From: Hymenolepis diminuta | Taxonomy: Eukaryota > Platyhelminthes > Cestoda > Cyclophyllidea > Hymenolepididae | DNA length: 64,000 nucleotides | Reading direction: 5' to 3' | NCBI GenBank assembly: GCA_900708905.1 | Contig: CAADRB010000001.1 | Location: 1,132,478-1,196,477, forward strand | Shown: positions 39,801 to 49,300 of the stretch, in pieces | Layout: each line of letters starts with the position of its first letter | Position numbering within the stretch: position 1 is the stretch's first letter | Position numbers and translations under genes: made by a program | The notes under the pieces: generated by a model | Seen by the model: only the letters and a program-made list of their open reading frames with translations | The model's database searches: none | What the model was told of the DNA's origin: nothing

Positions 39801-40404
39801 AAGTTACGATAGTACTCGCAAGTCCGAGTAGAAACTCGAAGACGACACTGATAAACTTTTGCGGGATTCGATTCTAAATTGACCACTTCTGGTAGCAGAC
39901 AAAGTTGATCACGAGAACCCAATACACCAATTTTATGACTAAGGAAACCTCATATATCAAAAAATTGGAGAAACTCAGACCTAAAATAAACAGTATCCTT
40001 AAAAGCCTGTACGGCTTGATTAAGTTGAGCGTGAGTTCGAGATGAAAATATGATGAGGGGTGCGTCGAATTTGCCTACGGATGCCACTTCATCTGGTTTA
40101 GAGCTACTCCAAGGCTCGTCGAGTCGTCTCAATTGTTGTTGGGCTAGAAAATATTCAAGCCAACCAAGGGAAGCGCAAAGAAGACAGAGAGTCTTCCCTG
40201 TGCCAGTAGGAGATTCCAAAATGGCATGCTTTTTCTGAAGGAAAATATTTAGATTAAAACTACGAATAATATAAACATCCGGATGCAATTAAAGAGAGTT
40301 ACTTGATTCAAAGCGTCAATGACAGCTTGCATATAATTCTTCTGACACTCATATGGAGTATATGGGAAGTCAATATCGATATCATTCAAAGTAACGGACG
40401 GCAT
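15805..40404 (-). CDS. RTEL1: Regulator of telomere elongation helicase 1 (RTEL1), Fe-S SF2 DNA helicase, 24 coding exons, 1135 aa
   Basis: This is an XPD/FANCJ-type 5'-3' DNA helicase of the nucleus. RTEL1 unwinds D-loops, T-loops and G-quadruplexes, limiting recombination and keeping telomeres replicable. Visible in order: Walker [10 protein letters not shown] (residues 41-49); four Fe-S cysteines C132, C150, C159 and C197 in the RTEL1 spacing; FMPYNYLLD (213-221); DEAH box (240-243); LTSGTLYP (507-514); SEGLDL (656-661); motif VI QAVGRVIR (728-735). A harmonin-N-like domain lies at about 945-1048, and a C3HC4 RING at 1075-1114 (CANC, CGH, FPC, CPTC). The start [15 protein letters not shown] matches the family N-terminus. 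Splice phases agree at all 23 junctions. It is slightly shorter than human RTEL1 (about 1220-1300 aa), with one harmonin domain instead of two and no PIP box seen. QAVGRVIRH and the C-terminal domains separate it from XPD, FANCJ and DDX11. The head lies 2.9 kb from divergent HBS1L. Confidence 0.95.
15895..18426 (-). other. RTEL1 intron 23, with assembly gap
   Basis: 2.5 kb intron splitting the RING domain: donor GTAATT at its upstream end, acceptor CTTCAG at 15895-15900. It contains a 13-base run of N (17628-17640). Open frames at 17914-18126 and 18154-18363 (plus strand) match nothing I recognise and are treated as chance. Confidence 0.7.
17628..17640. other. Assembly gap (13 N)
   Basis: Thirteen undetermined bases inside RTEL1 intron 23. 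They do not interrupt any called exon. Confidence 1.
18540..20973 (-). other. RTEL1 intron 22
   Basis: 2.4 kb between the harmonin-like exon and the first RING exon. Donor GTAAAT, acceptor TTTTAG. No recognisable gene or element. This is where an exon for a linker or PIP box would lie if one were missed, and I did not find one. Confidence 0.65.
21676..21745. repeat. 11-bp perfect inverted repeat
   Basis: GAGGTGGCTCT at 21676-21686 is matched by AGAGCCACCTC at 21735-21745, with 48 bases between the arms. It could form a hairpin or be the ends of a tiny element. No flanking duplication was identified. Confidence 0.6.
22165..22275. repeat. Dispersed repeat family 2, copy a
   Basis: Core AGTAGAATAAGTGTCAGATC then AAATTAACG, continuing into TAATCCACCTTCC and CCTAATTAACAGAAGACG. 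The downstream blocks are shared best with the copy at 25340-25475. Confidence 0.6.
23380..23505. repeat. Dispersed repeat family 2, copy b
   Basis: Core AAGATAAGTGTCAGATCGAA then TTAAGGCAAATAGAA. The upstream block (TAGATAATATTTTCATGAAT) and downstream block (ACAAGTCATGCCTCTCCTTC) resemble those of copy c. Confidence 0.6.
23995..24150. repeat. Dispersed repeat family 2, copy c
   Basis: Upstream block TAGATAGCATTTTCATAACT, core GGTAGAATAAGAGTCAGACA then AAATTAAGGCAAAT, and downstream block AAAAGTCGTGCTTCACCTT. The order matches copy b. Confidence 0.6.
24425..24480. repeat. Dispersed repeat family 3, short fragment
   Basis: Shares GCGTTACTTTATTTGAAATT with GGCGCTTACTTTATTTGAAA near 29490-29510, inside another copy of the family. 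Only a short block is comparable. Confidence 0.3.
25340..25475. repeat. Dispersed repeat family 2, copy d
   Basis: Core CGATAGAATGAGTGTTAGAT then CGAATTAACGCAAATAGAA, followed by TAATCTAATTCACTT and CCTAATTAGCAAAAGGACG as in copy a. Confidence 0.6.
28370..30303 (-). other. RTEL1 intron 19, containing a repeat copy
   Basis: 1.9 kb intron with donor GTAATC and acceptor CGACAG. Apart from the family 3 repeat at 29395-29600 I see no element or coding exon in it. Confidence 0.7.
29395..29600 (+). repeat. Dispersed repeat family 3, copy a
   Basis: Starts GAGAGCATCCAAATAAGGGG and runs through an AATAAGAGGTGAGA-like block. Later comes a TATGATTCAAATCTCAT block that resembles a decayed pol III B box. 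Homologous to 49378-49640 (GAGAAGCATCCGAATAAGGG) and in part to 38205-38265 (GGCATCCAAATAGGAAG). Confidence 0.5.
30612..30628. repeat. GC-rich palindrome inside RTEL1 exon 18
   Basis: ACCGCCTC and GAGGCGGT are separated by a single G, and a third ACCGCCT follows at 634-640 of the same kilobase. On the coding strand this encodes part of a Gly-Gly-Ser-Arg-Pro-Pro-Pro-Arg-Arg stretch just C-terminal to the helicase core. Confidence 0.85.
31276..32370 (-). other. RTEL1 intron 15, GC-AG type
   Basis: 1.1 kb intron with donor GCAAGT (32370-32365) and acceptor TACTAG. Exon 15 ends CAA CAA and exon 16 begins ATA ACC ACC GGT, in phase. No internal element recognised. Confidence 0.8.
32993..35367 (-). 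other. RTEL1 intron 11
   Basis: 2.4 kb intron with donor GTAAGT and acceptor TTTTTTAG. No recognisable gene, transposon or repeat seen. Confidence 0.7.
35613..36370 (-). other. RTEL1 intron 10, with repeat fragment
   Basis: 758-base intron, donor GTATGG, acceptor TTGCAG. It contains the dispersed family 1 fragment at 35940-36045. Confidence 0.7.
35940..36045 (+). repeat. Dispersed repeat family 1, copy b (partial)
   Basis: GAGACTCAAATCTGCCACCG leads to AACCAGACTTAACCAGTGTG then GTTGGTGATT. The last block is nearly identical to the one at 47386-47412. Confidence 0.6.
36613..37916 (-). other. RTEL1 introns 8 and 7 around exon 8
   Basis: Introns of 461 (36613-37073) and 725 bases (37192-37916) flank exon 8. 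Both are GT-AG and neither holds a recognisable element. Confidence 0.7.
38137..39399 (-). other. RTEL1 intron 6
   Basis: 1.26 kb intron directly after the DEAH box exon: donor GTAAGT, acceptor TTTCAG. It holds a short family 3 repeat fragment at 38205-38265 and nothing else recognised. Confidence 0.7.
38205..38265 (+). repeat. Dispersed repeat family 3, copy b (partial)
   Basis: GACAGGCATCCAAATAGGAA followed by CAATAAGAGGTAAGGG parallels GAGCATCCAAATAAGGGG and CAATAAGAGGTGAGA at 29400-29450. Confidence 0.4.
39599..39675 (-). other. RTEL1 intron 4, GC-AG type
   Basis: 77-base intron with donor GCAAGT (39675-39670) and acceptor CTTTAG. Splicing here joins DNR to ACAYYLSR and keeps the fourth Fe-S cysteine. 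No nearby GT gives a consistent frame. Confidence 0.85.
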
Positions 40405-40430
40405 ACAAGGTGCGAAAAAAACCTATAAAA
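40405..40430 (-). promoter_or_regulatory. Candidate splice acceptor just upstream of the RTEL1 ATG
   Basis: On the minus strand CTTTTATAG ends 18 bases before the ATG (acceptor AG at 40424-40423). Such a site could serve a 5' UTR intron or a spliced-leader trans-splice, which flatworms use. The sequence alone does not decide between these. Confidence 0.3.
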
Positions 40431-41530
40431 GTGATATACCACGCGCCAAATTTATGAAAAATTTCACAAGGTTAAATCTTGCAAAAATGCGTCCATATAT
40501 TATTTCAATGTAAATTTCTGAATGCAAGTAAATTGCATTGAAATTTTTACCATCTATTGATTTATTTAATTTTCTATGTGTTCTGATTACACCAAAAATA
40601 AGACACAGTAGGGCGAATATGAAATTCCGATGTCATAAGCACTTAATAGGCATAAAACTTTCAGGTATTAATAGCATTTCTCAATGTTTTTTAATGCTGC
40701 TTGAATTTATTATCTCATTACTCTTACCTTCCTTTATTTGTGTTGGGTATTGTTATGATCCAGAATTTTTGAAACGAATGTTCGTATTAAACCACAAATC
40801 GTCAGAGATTTTAATAAAAAATAGCTAATTCATGTTTCTTAAAATTGAATTTTCATGTATTTTTGTCGGGTCTTATTATTTCACACTCTACATTGCATTA
40901 GTATTTTAGTCGATTTCATAAAGCATGATACAATCTCACTCATAAGCTCCAATATTATATGCCTTTACATGAAATTAATGATAACATTTGTTTTTTAATT
41001 AGCGAAGTCGCTTTCATATCTTGTCTGAAACTCCACTCAAAAACACTAATTTGTTATTTTCTGCTTCTGTCGACTTTAACTGCCGCAATTTCAAGTTTGT
41101 TCATCCCTAATACGTATCAAAAACTGTGTTTTATGCAGAAATAATATTTTGACAAAAATCCGGTGATTGTTGAGCCATGTGAATTTATTTACACTTTAGA
41201 AAATTAGAACATAAATGTCAGCATATTAATATAAATGTACATTTCATACTAGTATATATTAAAAGTGGATTACAATTATTTATTTAAATGTATTTAAAAA
41301 ATGAACTGTTTGTATTACACAATCATTTATCAGAACCTAATAGTAGTAAGAGCTTGAAGATATTTCTGAACGCGAAGGAAAAGTCCATCAAAGTTCATGA
41401 TGCTATAGAGAATATTTTTCAAGGCCTATTGGAGACATGTTATTTATGAAAATTGAACCATCCGGGAGATTTAGAAGTAGCAATATTAATATTAAATGAT
41501 AATTTATGGGAAGCAAACATTTAAGTTACT

Positions 41531-41552
41531 TATATATATATATATATATATA
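41531..41552. repeat. (TA)11 microsatellite
   Basis: Uninterrupted TA dinucleotides in the spacer between RTEL1 and HBS1L. Confidence 0.9.
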
Positions 41553-43302
41553 TGTATTTCAAATAAGGTTGGAATAAAAACAAATGCCGTTATAAATGAC
41601 GCAAATCAGTAGCTGGTAAATGCGTGCATAATTTACAAATTGAGGGTGAATTTGTATATTGTTTATCACAATTAACCTCAGTTCAGTAATATGCAATGAT
41701 TTTCAATAACTGATGGCTCTCCTTAAATGATAAATTACATCAGGATGATTGTGTTTCGAAGCAAATTGTGCTTCTTTATGATATGGTACAATGCGCTAAA
41801 TGGCTACCAGGATATGAGGCCTGAGATGTATTCGGATCAATAAAACAAGCAAAGTTGTATTCGACTACTTAGAATACATTTGTCATAATCCGTTTTTCTC
41901 CATAGGACACCGTAACCGACTTTTAGATTGATTAAAACATGACATCAGTTACAAACACGACCCAACAACAGCACAATACAAAACGACCCAAACCAGTGTA
42001 TCAACACAAAGCCCACATTTTCGAATCGATTGATCTATTTATATTATGCGCCATTTACAACCGTAATGTAAATAAATTCGTTCGAATAAAAGGGAACCAA
42101 AAGGTAGAAAATAAGGAATCTTACATATAAGAATTATTTTGGAACAGATATCATTTTTTTATATTCAACAATATTAGTAGCGAAAAATAACTTCAAGTCA
42201 GGGTATAGTAGAATGTGAAACAACGGAATCATAACTTACATCTTCAGCACAATGCTAAAAAATTTAGTCAAATAAATAGAACGAGATCAGAATTTAGGTT
42301 GCATTTTTGTAGCTTTGATTGCTGACACGTACTACATTTGTAATTGCAATTTTCTAGTAATAAACGAGCACACACTGCTAAGCACTCAGTGCACTTTTTT
42401 ATATTATTTTTCAGCTTATAATAATTTAAAATTTTCCCCACCTAGCCTACAAAATACTTGGATCTTTGAAATTTTGAAGGAATCGTTTCCTAAAATTTTT
42501 AATTTTAGTTTAGGCCATTTCATAAATCAGTTGGTGTTTTCTTTACGTCTGAATTAATCGCACTTCTTACTGAATCTTTATTTTAGTTTGTTTTGCGATA
42601 ATTCGTCATATTTTCAATTTAGACAAAAAAACGAAGAATTACATGTACACCTAAAATAATTAGCAAAACTAGATAAAAATCAAATAATTACCTTGTTTGT
42701 CCACACTTTGTAGTCATCAATATGATTTATTTTATTGACGACTATGTTTCGCATTTATGCTTTATTGATGACAATTATGACATGTTGTTACACCAATTAA
42801 AAGAGAGAGGGGACAAGATAGAATAGACTTCAAGACGAATAACAGCTTTATAAGCCTCTATCACTACCTCTTTAATTATTTGATTCTAATGGAAGATTCA
42901 TATGTAAAGTATTTTACTGATTACATTTACAAATATTTGTTAAATTTATATAACTTGAGTTTAAATGCTTGCAGGCTAAAAATAACTTATTATTAGAAGC
43001 GGTGTAAGATATGTTAGTTGTACGCAAACGTTAGAGTTCACCATATATATTATTTGACAGCAGACTTAAGACAACTACCTAGTTATGAAAATTTTTCAAA
43101 TTTGAAACCTTTCTTAGGAATCTGTGTTACAGGAAAAAATTAATTTGTTTAGATAGTTTTATTTTGAAATAAAACAAATAAATATTTGTTTTTTATTTTA
43201 AATGGCTAATTTCTTTGGTGTTTGCAATTTATTTGAACGGTTACCTAATAGTTGTTTAAATGTACTGAATCTAGAGTGCGGTCAATGAAGTAAATTTGAG
43301 AT

Positions 43303-46300
43303 ATGTCGCGGCACAGACGTGTTCAACGTCTTTACTCGGATGATTATTGCGATTATGAAACCATAATTCCCAGTTCTGTTGAAGAAGATAGTCCAATTTC
43401 TCGTAGGTTACTTTTCGCTAATTGATTTTCAACTAGAACATATTTTTCAGTCATCTGATGCCAACCGTAGTTTTCAGCTGATGACACCTCCAACTAACCA
43501 ACCTTTGAATTTTACCGAATCTGACTTTCCAGAAGTTAGTATAGATGGTTTGATATTTATTATTGCTTCTAACTAATCTCTGATAGAAAATAAAGGTTCC
43601 GAAGATCAGATTGGATCGGATAATTCAGGAGATATTGTTGACAAATTTGACGATCTAAATTTAGACAGCACAGGTAAAGATCATCTCGAATTTTAATAGC
43701 ATATTAAGGTGATGCATTTTTATTGGGAAATGAATCGACTGCTATTGGTTTTGATGAAATGCAGGAACTGGATATAGAAACTTTGCTAAACATTACTAAG
43801 ACCTCAATGTCACCAGATTACGTTAAACTAAAACCCAAATCCTCAATTGAGAAGCCTGATAATAGGCCAGAACTAGATTCCTTAATTAAAATAGGAAAGG
43901 ATGAGACAGCGGTTCAGTCTACGTTTGAGCTTTTAAAAGCTCCCTCCAAGTTAGGCGTCCTTTTTAATCAGAGTCGTTCTCTTGTCCAGTCGAATGACAG
44001 TCAATTTGATACTCTTTTGACTCAAGTGCACCGCCCTTTATCAGTTGTCTTTTTACACAATTGCCCTCGTTTTTGTACTGTGTTTAAATTTGACACTGAA
44101 AGACCCCTTGTTTTTGATAATCCTCCTCAATTCAAACCAGCTGTGCCGCCTCTGCCGAAACCGCGTTTGGCCTCGAAAACGCAATCCAGTAAGCCCATTA
44201 TATTTGTCGAGTTTACAGCCTTGATGGATTGGTCTCATCAAATACTTGCTTATTTTATCCATAGAATCTCGTCAACCTTTGAGAACGGGAAAGTAGTGTA
44301 AGATACCGTGGTAGATGTTTTATGGTGGTCTGCAAGCGAAATCTCGCTTGTTTTTTGTTGCGGGTTTTCATTAGAGGAATCCGCTTAGCAATCTCTTCAC
44401 AAATCATAGCTTTGTGGTCAACCTTTTCACAGAATACTAGGAAGCTATTAAGCCTAATCTTATTAGATGTCCCTCAACACTATTGAGAAAGATCGAAATG
44501 GGGTATTGGCTCCATGTAGTTTTTATTTCAACACTTATAGACATCTAGTTTTATGCTTTGACATTTTTGCGCTAAATTTAATCATCGTAATGCTTCTTAT
44601 CTGCTCTTCTCCGTTTTTTCTCTTTCTTTCAGTAGACCAAAAGGTTCAGGAAGCGAGTTCTAAGGGCAGCATCACAGATTCGGAAACTCCGGTTCGTGGA
44701 GTTCGTCTGCCTAAGGTTGCAAGTGAAGCCAAGGCAGTAATTCCTCCTAACAAACCTCCAGATCGATCAGCTCTGCTTAAAGCTTATGGGGAGAAAATGG
44801 TCTCGGGCAAAGAAAAGGAAATAATCAACTTGGTTGTTGTTGGTAACTTATGTCTCGTTATTGAATTTTTATGAATGTAATGTTTCCATGATAGATGGGT
44901 ACGTAATAGTCTGATTCCTCAATTTAGATAACTTTTATGACAGTAGACTTTTGTGGTTTATGATTAAAATCTCCCGTAGCTGTTTGAAATAGTACGTAAT
45001 TATAATAGAGATCCCGTGCACATTACCCGTGTTCAAATCAGTGTTTGCAAATAGGCACTTTCATTTCAGATTTTACGAGATGGAGTCCCATGTTCAAAGG
45101 TGGTGATTATTTATCATAAGGGAGTTTGAGTGTTCCTCAACAGCGACGTTTGCTGATGTCTATCCGCTGCACAAAATGCTTTCCGTGGAATTAAATCTAA
45201 CATTGTATCATTCAAAGCTGTGTCCATGCATTTCCATTTATCTACTCTTATTTTTTCATGGTAAATGTAGAAAGTGGTATGAGAAAAGGATATTCTGCTC
45301 ACTTTGGATTGTACTTTTGAAATTAACGGAGACAGGTAATTAGACTGCATCTATGACAGCTTAGAAATTGCTCTAAAAGCACATTAGTAGAATAATGTGT
45401 TGCACAATGACTATTAAACGTGTCTCTGAAATTTCCCATTTCTGATTAAATACTGCGTGACAGTAGCTTATCGGTCATTGTACAAGATTGAGGTCAAGAG
45501 TTTGATGCTCATTGGCGTACACCTAATGAAGACATAACCAGTCACTTATTGAAGTATATAGTGATTTAACATGAGATTACGTATTTAAAGGGGGCAATGG
45601 GTTATTTTTCCCTAGAAATTGCATAATTCAAAATAAAAATTTGGTAGTTGATTTGATAAAATAAGTAGAAGTGACATGGCTAATCACTCAATTATATCCA
45701 GTGGTCAACTAGCTTTGAACATCTCGTAAATGAACTCACCAGGGAACTTCAGTATATGGTATGGTGAATTATATCCCTTATGAGAAATCGAATAACTCAG
45801 TGCATCCGGAATTTAAATGCCCTGACATTCTCACTTCATTATCTTCAGCTTAATTTCCCTTCTCTTTATTCCTTACTGTACTGTTTAGTTGTTTACCGTG
45901 ATTAAAACTTGCTTGACCATAGACAGTAATAGAGAGGTCATCACTACGATTATAAATTAGTATCTCCCCCAAGTTCGAAATGGCGTATGTAATGCAAATC
46001 CCAACGTTTATCTTGGGTTAGGGGTGACGTCTTTGAGCCGCCCTGATAAGAAACTCAAAATCTGTCAGCCCATTTTTTAGGCAAACTTAGTTGCCGCGGT
46101 TGGCCATTGCATGTAAGAAATCGAATTTAGTGGACTAACTTGCCTTCGTTTTCCCTCTTTTTATAGGTCACGTTGACGCCGGCAAGAGTACGCTGATGGG
46201 TAATGTTCTTCTCCAATTGGGTCTAGTAAGTGATAAAAAGTTTGAAAAATACAAATGGGAGGCAATGAAGCAGGGTCGAAGCTCCTTTGCTTATGCTTGG

Positions 46301-49300
46301 ATCCTCGATCAAACCTCTGAGGAGCGATCGCGTGGTATCACAATGGATATCGCTCAGTCTGCATTCGAGACTAAGACTAAGAGAGTGAGTTATAATGCCT
46401 GGTTGATATCTTAAGTCTAACTTCCTACAAACATTGTACAAAATAATAATCGGGGTTTAAATAAGTATTTATTAAAGTAGTCTTATAGATAAAGTAATAT
46501 ATGAAGTTTATAAGAGTAGGAAGGATGGAATGATGGACCGAAAAGCCTTCAATGAATATAGTTGCAATGACCACGAATCTCTCCCAGCGTGGGCTTTTGG
46601 CAGGGAATATTGCTGCTGAAGTTGCTAGTTTAGTCTACTTCCAATTCTTCTGTAGCAACGCCCTTGATGGCTTACAGCGAAGATACTCAAAACAAATCTA
46701 CAGACGGAGGCGTTCCTACTTAATCCCCTGATCTACTTTCATTTTTGATTAATTCGTAACGGAATATTTAATCATTATCGGCCATTTGACCTTCTTATAT
46801 GTGTGTTGACCTTTTATTTATTGAACCTGTTAATATAATCTCTGGTTAGCGTACGTCCATTTGAACGAAAAGTTTTATTTAAGATATGAATCGGACAGTA
46901 GGTACATATCTTTCAAGGGAGGAGATAGATAAATTAGGGCATTTCAGTCCAGAAACTTGAAGTTCTACATTCGTCCAGTTACGGCTGGGATCTCATTGTC
47001 CTTAATGTCTTATTTTTTGTGATATTTTTAAGAACATTTGCTTGGAATTTAGTTTTCAAGTCAAGTGGGTGAAAATTAAGGTAAATGTAGGTTTTCAAGA
47101 TGAAAGGTTTGTATTCGTTTGCATTTTTCTTAATTTCGCATTTTGAGTAAGGTATTTTGTTGTGGTTGTTATGCAGCAATCGGATTTCTACAATAATGTG
47201 AGAGCACTGTTTTGTGCAGACAATCGCATATACATTAGGTAGCATTGTCTTCGTTACAAATTCATCTTTTGTTTTATAAAATGTATATATTTAATAGTAA
47301 TGATTACTAAGCCCATTTAGGAAAGTTTTCCCAACCCTTGTATTGGGTAGCGGCATCGTGGAGACTCCCCGCCGCCCTCTACATTAGCCAGATTTAACCA
47401 GTGTGGTTGGCCATTCGATTAACTGGTTGATATGACAAACTTGTATGATCCCTACATAGATATTAAAGGATGCCTATTAATTGAAGTTATGTTGCTCATT
47501 CATGTGTACAGTGGATTCGATTCATTGAGCCTTAAGTCTCGTTAGGTTAACGAAGATTTGACCAAACTCGTAGAATCTTTTTGTTAGGAGGCCGAATCAG
47601 GAATTTTCGGTACATTTAAACGAAGTTCACATTGGTTTTCTGCGCTCGTGTCTGGGAATGTTATCTCGCTACTATTTGGATTATTGGCTAATCATTTTCC
47701 CAATTATCTCATATGGAATCGTCATTTGAGCTACAAGCTTCCTTCTTTCTGTGTTTGAGCAATCGTAGCTTTATTTCAATTTCACTGGGCAGTAATAAAA
47801 TATCTTATTTTTAAAGTTAGTATGCAGTACTCGGGTAAGCGGATGCATAACTATAACTTGGAGGATATAACTTAGAGAAAGTGGGAATATTTGGTTTATA
47901 GGATTCTGGATTTTCACTTCATTCCTCAGCTTGGAAGAGTATGTTGGTGCCTTTTCAAAAAGTCCTTTGTAAAGACATTAAGCCATTAATGTTAACACTA
48001 TGTATAACATTCTCATTTGCGTTGTTATTTTTCATAGTACTTAAAACCACCGGAAACAGAACACTGGTCTCTTTGTCGACTCCTTTGATAGTGCAAAGGT
48101 ATCGCTTCCTTTTCTCGTGTAGATGATATAGTTGCCAGCTTCGCATTTCATTGTCTTTATTCTAATTGATATTGTTGGCTGTTTTAACCATGATAGTTCT
48201 TTTAAACCGAAGACTTTCTGGGCATCTTAATTGATTTGCCTCCTTGGCATCTGAAAAAAAGTTCTAAGGTAAGAGTACTGGTAAAATTTTGTAGTGACCC
48301 AAAGTCTTCGGGATTTCTTAAAGCAGTTAATTGAGCTAACTCATCACGTCATGGTTCTGGAGAGCTTTAACTGTTTTTATTGTGCATCTTTAGTACTCCT
48401 CAAAGATTTCGATTAGCCTTGCTTTTGCATTAATAACTGTAGACAGTTTAAGGTAAATTTGAGCCCTGTGCGTCGCTCTTTAACTCTACAAAAGTTGCAG
48501 GTTACAACATTTCGCTTTCGAATTTACATTGATTCGCGACAATATAAATATGATGGGGTTTATATTTTGTATCCTTTATCCAATAGGTTGCCATTTCTAT
48601 TTCTAACGCCTCTTCAGCATACATTCACGCTCTTTTATCTATAGAATAATTTTATAATGCTTTTTTAAATCTCCTTATAGGTCATTCTACTTGATGCTCC
48701 GGGCCATCGAGACTTCATACCCCAGGTAATCGGTGGGGCAGCCTGTGCAGACGTAGCGATCTTAGTTGTCAACGCAACCCACGGAGAATATGAGACAGGT
48801 CTGGACAAAGCCGGTGGTCAAACTCAAGAGCACGCGCGTCTAATGCGTCTTCTTGGTATCTCACGTATCATCGTCGCGGTGAATAAGATGGACACTGTCG
48901 ATTGGTCACAGGCGCGTTTTGAAGAAATTTGCAAGTCCATGACAGCCATACTTAAGTCCATCAACCAGACTGACAATATATTTTGTCCGGTCTCTGGTCT
49001 GCAGGGAATTAATGTGGTTCCAGAGATCAATCCTGATGAAAATAGAGACATGAAAAAAATTGCTCCCTGGTACAATGGACCAACTTTGCTTGAGATTATA
49101 GGTAATCGGTCTTTTTTTTAATGGTATTTTTTGTTTTTTTTATTGATTCTCGAAGCAGTTTTATACTGGCATAATGCGAGCTAGGGTCACAACTTATTTC
49201 TAGCCACTTGTCCGGACTCAAGTGTTAGAAGGCGAGGTTCGATGATAGAGTTGACTGATAATATATCTGGCCTTCTCTAGTTTATATACGCATCCTGGAG

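Larger units (their letters stand above)
15805..40404 (-). other. RTEL1: Exon map of RTEL1 (coding parts)
   Basis: Deduced by hand from GT-AG (or GC-AG) borders, frame and family alignment, in transcript order: 40404-40303; 40234-39981; 39938-39796; 39760-39676; 39598-39514; 39465-39400; 38136-37917; 37191-37074; 36612-36509; 36423-36371; 35612-35368; 32992-32897; 32834-32680; 32617-32532; 32448-32371; 31275-30971; 30900-30726; 30657-30529; 30486-30304; 28369-28097; 28014-27897; 21105-20974; 18539-18427; 15894-15805. The sum is 3408 nt, or 1136 codons with the stop. The best-supported exons are 1-17 (helicase core) and 20-22 (harmonin-like). Exons 23 and 24 (RING halves) rest on the cysteine pattern plus perfect phase agreement. 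A skipped extra exon inside the long introns 21-23 cannot be excluded. Confidence 0.85.
40405..43302. other. Divergent intergenic region between RTEL1 and HBS1L
   Basis: 2.9 kb AT-rich spacer that must contain the promoters of both genes if each is transcribed independently. It has a (TA)11 run at 41531-41552. No clear TATA box, CpG island or gene is recognisable. Open frames up to 96 codons look like chance. Confidence 0.6.

Noticed and set aside
43437..43450. Alternative acceptor ATTTTTCAG at 43450 for HBS1L intron 1
   Set aside because: Joined to the donor at 43403 it gives CTC ATC TGA, an immediate stop. The CTAG acceptor at 43436 keeps the frame open.
43379..43576. 65-codon ATG frame at the 5' end of HBS1L
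   Set aside because: It reads through micro-introns 1 and 2. The real HBS1L frame starts at 43303, and removing 43403-43436 and 43548-43586 gives one continuous, family-like N-terminus.
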